The notes beneath the pieces were generated by a model. The model did no database searches and was not told where the DNA came from. It worked only from the letters and a program-made list of their open reading frames with translations. The position numbers and the translations under genes were made by a program. Positions 1 through 7,461 of a stretch of 16,902 bases of DNA are shown one piece after another. The stretch is taken from assembly GCA_027021685.1 (NCBI GenBank), contig JALUTW010000068.1, positions 1-16,902 on the forward strand, read 5' to 3'. Source of the DNA: Chromatiales bacterium (lineage in GTDB: Bacteria; Pseudomonadota; Gammaproteobacteria; CAMYNG01). Numbering within the stretch: position 1 is the first letter of the stretch; the number at the start of each line of letters is the position of its first letter.

Positions 1-115
1 CAAGAACCCCTTCATGTCGTTCCGCTTCCGCGGCGCCAAGAAAGGCGACACCCTCAAGATCGCCTGGGTGGACAACAAGGGCAACACCGGCGAGGGTGAG
101 GCCAAGATCAGGTAG
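1..115 (+). CDS. soxZ: SoxZ, thiosulfate-oxidation carrier subunit (3' end only)
   Basis: The window opens inside this gene; frame 2 reads 37 codons to a TAG at 113-115. The visible tail contains NPFMSFRFRGAKKGD followed by WVDNKGNTG, which is the typical C-terminal strand pattern of SoxZ (about 100 residues in full). In the Sox pathway SoxZ pairs with SoxY in the periplasm; SoxY carries the sulfur substrate on a C-terminal Cys, and SoxZ is the scaffold partner. The upstream gene is therefore probably soxY, outside the window. The gene ends just before a strong terminator and converges on the DsrE-like gene at 291-761. The call rests on only 37 residues, but the motif is distinctive. Confidence 0.85.
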   Translation, partial: KNPFMSFRFRGAKKGDTLKIAWVDNKGNTGEGEAKIR

Positions 116-137
116 GCCGCTGCCCCCCCGGCACAGG

Positions 138-162
138 ACGGGCGCTTCGGCGCCCGTTTTTT
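138..162 (+). terminator. Intrinsic terminator of the sox transcript
   Basis: A perfect 8-bp stem ACGGGCGC / GCGCCCGT (138-145 with 150-157) closes on a TTCG tetraloop and runs into six T residues (157-162). It starts 22 bases after the soxZ stop codon. The T tract lies only on the + side, so it acts for soxZ and not for the gene opposite. Confidence 0.92.
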
Positions 163-165
163 GTT

Positions 166-233
166 GCCAGCCGCTGGGGGCTGGGTGCTGGCGGCTGGGG
201 GAGGTTATTTCGATCCCAGCGGCCAGCCCCGCC
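166..233. repeat. G-rich GGCTGGG-type degenerate repeat between convergent genes
   Basis: Between the two convergent terminators the + strand carries imperfect copies of a CTGG/GCTGGG motif (about 169-204). These are followed by a C-rich part (215-233) that is partly complementary to them. The + strand has G tracts at 176-180, 183-185 and 197-201, plus shorter GG steps. No coding potential is convincing here. It may be a degenerate intergenic repeat or simple-sequence drift; I cannot name a family. Confidence 0.4.
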
Positions 234-235
234 CG

Positions 236-266
236 AACAAAAGAACGGGCGCCGAGGCGCCCGTTC
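236..266 (-). terminator. Intrinsic terminator of the DsrE-like gene
   Basis: A perfect 10-bp stem GAACGGGCGC / GCGCCCGTTC (243-252 with 257-266) has a four-base loop. On the minus strand it is followed by TTTTGTT (complement of 236-242). It lies 25 bases past the stop of the gene at 291-761. Its core ACGGGCGC matches the stem of the soxZ terminator facing it. Confidence 0.85.
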
Positions 267-290
267 TCAACCACATGGCGGAAAGCCGGT

Positions 291-761
291 TTACGGCTTC
301 ACGTACAGGTAGCCCTGCTGCTGCAGGTGCGCCACGTGGGCCACGCCCGAGGGGATGATCTCCACGTTCTCGTTGATCTTGTTCTTGTCGATCTTCTTGC
401 CGCGGATGGTGTTGGCGCAGATGGTGAACTTGACACCACGGTTGGCCAGCGACGCGATCCGGTCGGTGAAGGTGTGGCCCTTCTTGTCCTTCTTGCCGTC
501 CACCATGGCGAAGGCGCCGGAGCTGTGGGTCACCACGATGATCTCGACGTTCTTGTCGCCCAGGGCATTGAGATGGTTCTTCACGTTGCGCAGGGCGCCG
601 TAGGCCTTGTTGAGATCGTTGATGTGATACACCACCTTCTGCTTGCAGTAGCCGTTCTGGGCCTCCTGTCCGGGGGGACAGGCCGCCTGCGCGCTCACCG
701 AGGCCAGGCCCAGGGCCGCCATGCCGGCCAGCGCGGCCATACGAACCGTTGACTTCATCAT
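291..761 (-). CDS. Exported DsrE/DsrF-like protein
   Basis: A 156-residue protein. The start is the first ATG of ATGATG at 761, chosen because AGGAGGAGA (768-776) lies just upstream and the next residues form a classical signal peptide: a basic start, a hydrophobic Ala/Leu core, and likely cleavage after Ala26 (SAQA|AC). The mature part (about residues 42-156) reads as a DsrE/DsrF-like fold, with VVYHINDL, VEIIVVTHS and the Cys-containing strand KFTICANTIRG (Cys115). Cys28 and Cys39 at the mature N-terminus could form a disulfide. Cytoplasmic DsrE-family proteins take part in sulfur relay through a conserved Cys. This copy is exported and next to soxZ, so a periplasmic sulfur-related role is likely but inferred. 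It has its own putative sigma-54 promoter (837-852) and terminator. Confidence 0.85.
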   Translation of the reverse strand: MMKSTVRMAALAGMAALGLASVSAQAACPPGQEAQNGYCKQKVVYHINDLNKAYGALRNVKNHLNALGDKNVEIIVVTHSSGAFAMVDGKKDKKGHTFTDRIASLANRGVKFTICANTIRGKKIDKNKINENVEIIPSGVAHVAHLQQQGYLYVKP

Positions 762-767
762 TGCTCG

Positions 768-776
768 TCTCCTCCT
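768..776 (-). promoter_or_regulatory. Ribosome binding site of the DsrE-like gene
   Basis: AGGAGGAGA on the minus strand lies six bases before ATG 761, with the AGGAGG core nine bases away. This supports the start at 761 over an in-frame start further upstream at 791, which would add ten residues ahead of the signal peptide. Confidence 0.8.
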
Positions 777-803
777 AAGTACCAACCACAATTGTTGTTA
801 CGC

Positions 804-822
804 ACGTCCCGCGACGGGACGT
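804..822. repeat. Perfect inverted repeat in the leader of the DsrE-like gene
   Basis: ACGTCCCG (804-811) and CGGGACGT (815-822) form a perfect 8-bp dyad with a three-base centre. If the sigma-54 promoter at 837-852 is used, it falls at about +5 to +23 of the mRNA, where it could form a 5' hairpin. As DNA it could be an operator. A third copy of CGGGACGT lies at 860-867, upstream of the promoter. Confidence 0.6.
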
Positions 823-836
823 ACCCTTCTTCCAGG

Positions 837-852
837 AGCAAGTATCATTCCA
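837..852 (-). promoter_or_regulatory. Putative sigma-54 (-24/-12) promoter of the DsrE-like gene
   Basis: The minus strand reads TGGAATGATACTTGCT, against the known sigma-54 consensus TGGCACG-N4-TTGCW. The GG and GC pairs are exactly ten bases apart and only two consensus positions differ. Transcription would start near 826, giving a leader of about 65 bases. The neighbouring regulator is of the sigma-54-activating class, which strengthens the call. It has not been tested. Confidence 0.65.
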
Positions 853-903
853 CGCCGGCCGGGACGTGTAAACGACACGAATTATGTATTTATTTCAACC
901 GGT

Positions 904-944
904 TACAGGTGACCCCACCCTGTAGAAGCAAACGCTGATACAGG
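904..944. promoter_or_regulatory. TACAGG/CCTGTA dyad, possible enhancer-binding site
   Basis: TACAGG (904-909) and CCTGTA (919-924) form a 21-bp dyad with a nine-base spacer. A further TACAGG sits at 939-944. Relative to the predicted start near 826 the dyad lies at about -78 to -98, a normal place for a sigma-54 activator site. The region lies between the regulator stop (992) and the DsrE-like promoter. Confidence 0.4.
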
Positions 945-991
945 CCAACCCGGTGCAGAATGCAGCAGTGAAGCGACCGGCAGGATGCTAA

Positions 992-2351
<1,360 letters not shown>

Positions 2352-2362
<11 letters not shown>

Positions 2363-4301
2363 TTGCTTCCTCCCAGTCTTCGTCAGATTCTTCTTCCTCC
2401 ACCGGCGGCGCCAGCGGCAGCCGGATGCAGACCCGCACCCCGCCCTCGGGCCGGTTCTCCAGGGTGATCTCGCCCCCGTGCTCCTTGACGATGCCATAGC
2501 TCACGGACAATCCCAGGCCGGTTCCGTCGCCCTCGGGCTTGGTGGTGAAGAACGGATCCAGCACCTGGGACAGGTTGGCGCCGTGGATCCCGGTGCCGCG
2601 GTCCAGCACCTCCACCTCCACCTGGCCGTCCTCCAGCCGCGCGCGGATCTCGATGGTACCGCCCGCCGGCGAGGCCTGGATGGCGTTGAGCAGCACGTTC
2701 ACCAGCACCTGCTGCAGGAGGTTGGGGTCGCCGTGCATCTCCAGGGTCTCGGGCAGGTCCAGCGCCAGCTCCAGCCGGGCCGACTCCAGGCGGTGATGCA
2801 TGAGCCCGGCAGTGTCACGAACGAGCTCCACCAGGTCGAAGCGGCGGAAACAGGGTGTGGACTCCCGGGCGAAGTTGAGGATGCCCTGCACGATGCGGGC
2901 ACAGCGCCGCCCCTCCTTGAGCAGAAGCTGGATGTCCGAATGGGCCTGGGGGTCCTTGCCCGCCACCGCCTTCTCCACCAGCGCCCCCAGGGACATGATG
3001 TTCATGAGCGGATTGTTGATCTCGTGGCCGATGCCGGCGGCGAGCTGCCCCACCGCCGCCAGCCGCTCCGACTGGCGCACCGCCTGCTCGGCCTTGTCCC
3101 GCTCCCGGCGCGCCCGGTCCAGGGCCTCGGCCAGGTAGTTGAAGGCCCGGCCGGCCACACCGATCTCGTCGCGCCGGCCCCCGGTATAACGCACCGATCG
3201 GTCTCCGTCGGCATAGCGCTTGAGAATGCCGGCCAGCTCGTGCATGGGCCGGGCCAGCCGCGCCGCCAGCCACACCGCGACGCCCAGGCTCAGGAACAGC
3301 ACCAGTCCCAGCAGCCACCAGACCCAGCGCCGCATGCTGTTGATGGGCGCCAGCACGGTGTCGGCCTCGGCCCGGATGACCAGGGCCCAGCGGGCCGGCT
3401 TGTCCGGATCGGGCACGAAGTGGCGGAAGAACAGCATGTGGCCGGAGGGCTGGAAGATGGACCCGCTCGCCGTGGTCTTGAGATAGCGCCACTCCTCGGC
3501 GCTCAGCTCGGCGGACAGGCGATGCCCCGTGCCCAGCTGGTTGGCGAAGCGGCGGCTGTTGTCCGGGTGGTAGAGAAAGATCCCGTCGCGGGCGGGATCG
3601 GCATCGTTGAGTTCCACCACGTAGGGCACCGCTGGATAGCCCCCCAGCGCGGCCCGCACCCGCTTGTCCACCTGGGTGCCCCACATGTTGACCACCAGCA
3701 GGCCCAGCAGGTTGTCCACCTCGTCCCGGATCTTGACCGTGTAACGGACCATGGCGGGACAGAAGTCGGCGTCCACCGTGACCTGCCCCAGCTCGTAGTC
3801 GGACATGGTCACGTCGCGGGGGTTCTCCATGGCGTGGCGGAAAAAGCGCTTGTTGGACTGGTCCGCCACGAACAGCCAGGGCAGGTCCGGCTCGCGCCGC
3901 TTGGGCTCGATGATCTTGCCTTCCTTGACCTTGACCAGGGTGCGGCCGCCCGGCTCGATGAAGCGCAGGGCCTGGATGCTGGGCACCGCGTGCTGGTAGT
4001 TGAGGAAGAACTGCTCCAGCCGCTCGGCCGCGCGCCGGTAGCGCTGCGGGCCGCCGTCCCGGGCCACGCGGGCAAAGTGGCGCAGGGCCGGCACCCGGGA
4101 CAGGCCGCGGGCCATGGCCGCCTGGTCGTTGAGCAGCACGTCCAGCTCGCCCGCCATCTTGTCCAGGGTGACGTGCAGGCCCTTGTCCAGACCCGCCTTC
4201 ACCTCCTGCTCGGCCCGCTCGATGGTCACCCCCAGCAGCACGATGAGGGGCACGCTGGTGAGCAGGGCGAAGGCCAGGAAGAGCTTGTGGCGCAGGTGCA
4301 T
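2352..4301 (-). CDS. Membrane sensor histidine kinase with Cache-like sensor and HAMP
   Basis: A 649-residue protein. TM1 lies at about 7-26, followed by a periplasmic region of about 290 residues that looks Cache-like (for example LLGLLVVNMWGTQVDKRV near 198-215), TM2 at about 325-347 and a HAMP linker at about 348-398. The HisKA H-box is GIGHEINNPL with phospho-acceptor His426. The ATPase domain has Asn539 in the N-box, DRGTG (567-571), DPFFTTK (582-588) and GTGLGLS (593-599). It should sense a periplasmic signal and phosphorylate the regulator encoded directly after it. ATG 4301 is preferred over an in-frame TTG at 4328 because the predicted sigma-54 transcript starts near 4320; the ribosome site is weak. 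The last 15 residues include nine Asp/Glu, and this stretch also encodes the regulator's ribosome site. The ligand cannot be read from sequence. Confidence 0.93.
2366..2374 (-). promoter_or_regulatory. Ribosome binding site of the response regulator, inside the kinase gene
   Basis: GGGAGGAAG on the minus strand lies three bases before ATG 2362 and within the last codons of the kinase gene (encoding part of Trp-Glu-Glu). It fixes the regulator start and implies translational coupling. Confidence 0.75.
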
Positions 4302-4311
4302 ATCTGCAGAT
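4302..4311. repeat. 10-bp perfect palindrome abutting the kinase start codon
   Basis: ATCTGCAGAT is a perfect palindrome immediately before ATG 4301, inside the predicted 19-base leader. It could be a small operator or pair in the mRNA and mask the weak ribosome site. A ten-base palindrome can occur by chance. Confidence 0.35.
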
Positions 4312-4330
4312 TGCCTAAATGGGTGCAAGC

Positions 4331-4346
4331 TGCAAATAGCCTACCA
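4331..4346 (-). promoter_or_regulatory. Putative sigma-54 (-24/-12) promoter of the kinase-regulator operon
   Basis: The minus strand reads TGGTAGGCTATTTGCA, matching TGGCACG-N4-TTGCW at all but two positions and with exact GG-N10-GC spacing. Transcription would begin at about 4320, 19 bases before ATG 4301. Since the operon encodes a sigma-54 activator, the site suggests autoregulation. The same two consensus positions (fourth and sixth) differ in the promoter of the DsrE-like gene. Confidence 0.65.
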
Positions 4347-4378
4347 CAGGTGGCCAGCGACACCAGTGCCTGGAGCTG

Positions 4379-4410
4379 ATAATTCAGTATATCCGTATCT
4401 ACTGAATTAT
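4379..4410. promoter_or_regulatory. 11-bp perfect inverted repeat, candidate activator site
   Basis: ATAATTCAGTA (4379-4389) and TACTGAATTAT (4400-4410) are perfect inverted arms with a ten-base spacer, so the arm centres are 21 bp (two helical turns) apart. The AT-rich site stands out in GC-rich DNA. It lies at about -59 to -90 from the predicted kinase transcript start. It could instead form an RNA hairpin after nuoN, but no T tract follows on the minus strand. A symmetric protein-binding site is the better reading. Confidence 0.55.
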
Positions 4411-4454
4411 TGCGAAATACCCCGCAGGTTTCAGCATGCAGCAGGCGGCACCGG

Positions 4455-5882
4455 TCAGAACACGGCCTCGCACAGGGCAAACAGGCTGCCGGGCCAGATG
4501 CCCAGGGCCAGGACGACCAGGGCGTTGGCGCTGAGCATCACCCGCATGTCCGCCCCCGCCTGCAGGGGCACCGGCTCGGCGGGCTGGTCGAAGTACATGA
4601 GCTTCACCACGCGCAGGTAGTAGAAGGCGCCGATGACCGAGAACACCACCGCCGCCACCGCCAGCCACACCAGGTCCGCCCGCACCGCTTCCAGCAGCAC
4701 GTACAGCTTGGCCCAGAAGCCCAGAAACGGCGGCACCCCGGCCATGGAGAACATGACCACCAGCATCATGAAGGCGAACCAGGGGCTGCGCTCGTTGAGC
4801 CCCTTGAAGTCCTCCAGCCGGTCGGCCTCGAACCCGGCCCGGGCCAGCAGCAGGATCATGCCGAAGGCCCCCAGTCCCATGACGGCGTAGACCAGGACGT
4901 AGAACAGCGAGGCGGAGTAGCCGTCGGGCGTGCCGGTGAGCACGCCCAGCAGCAGGAAACCCACGTGGGAGATGGTGGAATAGGCCAGCATGCGCTTGAG
5001 GTTGGTCTGGGCGATGGCCACCACGTTGCCGATGGCCATGGACAGCACGGCCAGGATCACCAGGATGGGCCCCCAGTCGGCCTGCATGGACCCCAGGCCG
5101 TCCACCAGCAGGCGCATGAGCATGCCGAAGGCAGCGATCTTGGGTGCGGTGCCCAGGTACAGCGTCACCGAGGTGGCGGCACCGTGATAGACGTCCGGCA
5201 CCCACATGTGGAACGGCACCGCCCCCAGCTTGAAGGCCACGCCGATGATGAGAAACACCAGGCCGAAGCTGGCCACGGTGCGGTCCTCCACCCCGGCGAT
5301 GGCGCGGGACAGCTCCGCGATGTCCAGGGTCCCGGTCACGCCGTAGAGCATGGACATGCCGTACAGCAGCATGCCCGAGGCCAGGGCGCCGAGGACGAAG
5401 TACTTCATCGCCGACTCCGAGGCCAGCACCGAGTCGCGCTGCATGGCCACCATGGCATACAGCGACAGCGACAGCAGCTCCAGCCCCAGGTACACCGTGA
5501 GCAGGCTGTGGGCCGAGACCAGGATCATCATGCCCAGGACGCCGAACAGGCCGAGGACGAAGAACTCGCCGCGGTAGATGCCGCGGTCGCGCAGGTAGTC
5601 CCGGGAGTAGAGAAAGACGAAGAACACCACCCCGTAGATGAAGGCCTTGAGCACGTCGCTCAGGGCGTCGCGCACGAAAGTGCCGGAGAAGGTCACCACC
5701 GGCTCCGGAGTGCCGCCCAGGGTCAGGAACAGGGCCCCCACCAGGGTGGCCTGGCTCAGCACGTAGGTGGCCCCGCGGCCGCGGTCGGAGACGAACAGGT
5801 CCACCAGCAGCACCAGGCAGGCCATGCCCAGCACGAACATCTCCGGCAGGGCCGGGGCCATGTCCGGGATTGCAAAATTCAT
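4455..5882 (-). CDS. nuoN: NADH-quinone oxidoreductase subunit N
   Basis: A 475-residue, strongly hydrophobic antiporter-like subunit of the complex I membrane arm, near the usual family length. The proton-path residues expected in this family are visible: Glu135 in LGLELLSLSLYA and Lys218 in GVAFKLGAVPFHMWVPD. The segment NLKRMLAYSTISHVGFLLLG is also typical. ATG 5882 follows the nuoM stop by 21 bases and has an AGGGG ribosome site. It is the last nuo gene; 153 bases separate it from the kinase start, with no clear intrinsic terminator, so some read-through into the kinase genes is possible. Confidence 0.97.
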   Translation of the reverse strand: MNFAIPDMAPALPEMFVLGMACLVLLVDLFVSDRGRGATYVLSQATLVGALFLTLGGTPEPVVTFSGTFVRDALSDVLKAFIYGVVFFVFLYSRDYLRDRGIYRGEFFVLGLFGVLGMMILVSAHSLLTVYLGLELLSLSLYAMVAMQRDSVLASESAMKYFVLGALASGMLLYGMSMLYGVTGTLDIAELSRAIAGVEDRTVASFGLVFLIIGVAFKLGAVPFHMWVPDVYHGAATSVTLYLGTAPKIAAFGMLMRLLVDGLGSMQADWGPILVILAVLSMAIGNVVAIAQTNLKRMLAYSTISHVGFLLLGVLTGTPDGYSASLFYVLVYAVMGLGAFGMILLLARAGFEADRLEDFKGLNERSPWFAFMMLVVMFSMAGVPPFLGFWAKLYVLLEAVRADLVWLAVAAVVFSVIGAFYYLRVVKLMYFDQPAEPVPLQAGADMRVMLSANALVVLALGIWPGSLFALCEAVF

Positions 5883-5903
5883 GTCGTCACGCCCCTGTCC
5901 ATC

Positions 5904-7436
5904 TCACAGCTTGGTCCGGGTCATCTGCTCCAGCAACCGGGCCACGCTGGCATCCATCACCTCCACCAGCGGCGCCGGATACAGGCCCAGCGCCAGCACC
6001 GCCACCGCCAGCAGGGCGAGGATCAGGAACTCCCGTGCCCCGATGTCCTTCAATGCCGCCACCTTGTCGCTGGTCACGTCGCCGAACACCACCCGCTTCA
6101 CCATCCACAGGGTATAGGCGGCCCCCACGATGAGGGTCAGCGCGGCAAGGAAGGCGTACCAGAAGTTGGCCCGGAACGAACCCAGGATGACCATGAACTC
6201 GCCCACGAAGCCCGAGGTGCCCGGCAGCCCCGCGTTGGCCATGGCGAACAGCACCATGAAGGCGGCGAACATGGGCATGGTGTTGACCACCCCGCCGTAG
6301 TCGGCGATCTGGCGCGAGTGCAGCCGATCGTAGAGCACACCCACGCACAGGAACAGGGCGCCGGAAATGAAGCCGTGGGAGATCATCTGCACCACCGCCC
6401 CCTCGACGCCGATGGCGGCCCCGGCCAGCGCCGGCTGCCCGGCGGCCTCGTTGTACTGCACGATGTCATAGACCACGAACAGCCCCAGGGTCACGAAGCC
6501 CATGTGGGCGATGGACGAGTAGGCAATGAGCTTCTTCATGTCCTGCTGCACCAGGGCCACGAAGCCGATGTACACCACGGCCACCAGCGACAGCAGGATG
6601 ACCAGCCAGTCCAGCGCGGCGCTGGCGTCCGGCGTGATGGGCAGGGAGAAGCGCAGGAAACCGTAGCCTCCCATCTTCAGCATGATGGCCGCCAGGATCA
6701 CCGAGCCCCCGGTGGGGGCCTCCACGTGGGCATCGGGCAGCCAGGTGTGCACCGGCCACATGGGAATCTTGACCGCGAACGCCGCCAGGAAAGCGAGGAA
6801 GATCAGGATCTGCGGCAGCTCGCCGATGCGGGCGGCATGAAAATCGAGGATGGAGAAACTGCCGGTCTGGAAGTACAGGTAGAGCAGCGCCACCAGCATG
6901 AACACCGACCCGAGGAAGGTGTAGAGGAAGAACTTGATGGTGGCATAGACCCGGTTGGGGCCGCCCCAGATGCCGATGACGATGAACATGGGGATGAGCA
7001 TGGCTTCCCAGAACACGTAGAACAGGGCCGCGTCCAGGGCCGCGAACACCCCGTTCATCAGGCCCTCCATGAACAGGAAGGCCGCCATGTACTGGGCCGC
7101 GCGGTAGCGGATCACCTCCCAGCCCGCGATGATCACCAGCACGGTGCTGAAGGTGGTCAGCAGGATGAGCGGCATGGAGATGCCGTCCACCCCCAGGTGG
7201 TAATAGATGTTCCAGCCCGGGATCCACGGCCGCCGTTCCTCGAACTGCATGGCCGCGGTGCCCGGATCGAACTCGGTGAACAGCGGGATGGAGACCAGGA
7301 AGGTGACGATGGCGAACAGCAGCGCCACCACCTTCGCCTCCACCGCGGACTTGTCACTGCCGCTGGCGAGCACCACCAGGCCGCCCAGGATGGGCAGCCA
7401 CACGACCAGGCTCAGCAGGGGCCAATCGGCAAACAT
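5904..7436 (-). CDS. nuoM: NADH-quinone oxidoreductase subunit M
   Basis: A 510-residue antiporter-like proton-pumping subunit in the complex I membrane arm. Glu144 lies in FYVFWEAMLIPMF and Lys223 in AVKIPMWPVHTWLPDAHVEA, the standard charged residues of the proton channel, and KKLIAYSSIAHMGFVTLG follows. Length matches the family (about 500). ATG 7436 follows the nuoL stop by 25 bases, the widest gap between nuo genes here. Its ribosome site is weak. Confidence 0.97.
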   Translation of the reverse strand: MFADWPLLSLVVWLPILGGLVVLASGSDKSAVEAKVVALLFAIVTFLVSIPLFTEFDPGTAAMQFEERRPWIPGWNIYYHLGVDGISMPLILLTTFSTVLVIIAGWEVIRYRAAQYMAAFLFMEGLMNGVFAALDAALFYVFWEAMLIPMFIVIGIWGGPNRVYATIKFFLYTFLGSVFMLVALLYLYFQTGSFSILDFHAARIGELPQILIFLAFLAAFAVKIPMWPVHTWLPDAHVEAPTGGSVILAAIMLKMGGYGFLRFSLPITPDASAALDWLVILLSLVAVVYIGFVALVQQDMKKLIAYSSIAHMGFVTLGLFVVYDIVQYNEAAGQPALAGAAIGVEGAVVQMISHGFISGALFLCVGVLYDRLHSRQIADYGGVVNTMPMFAAFMVLFAMANAGLPGTSGFVGEFMVILGSFRANFWYAFLAALTLIVGAAYTLWMVKRVVFGDVTSDKVAALKDIGAREFLILALLAVAVLALGLYPAPLVEVMDASVARLLEQMTRTKL

Positions 7437-7461
7437 TCCGGTTCTTACCTTCTTCTCTTCG

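Noticed and set aside
678..683. Cys28 of the DsrE-like protein as a lipoprotein acylation site
   Set aside because: The residues before it (Gln-Ala-Ala) do not make a lipobox, which needs a Leu/Val/Ile-type residue at -3. Ordinary signal peptidase cleavage after Ala26 is more likely.
865..879. CGTGT-N5-ACACG small inverted repeat as an operator
   Set aside because: The arms are only five bases long and could be chance; the nearby GAATTAT (879-885), shared with the repeat at 4379-4410, is a lone half-site.
4301..4328. TTG at 4328 as the start of the sensor kinase
   Set aside because: It lies upstream of the predicted transcript start, has no good ribosome site, and the transmembrane helix follows normally from ATG 4301.
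4379..4410. The inverted repeat as an intrinsic terminator for the nuo operon
   Set aside because: The stem is AT-rich, the loop is ten bases and no T tract follows on the minus strand. A DNA-binding site fits better, though weak termination is not excluded.
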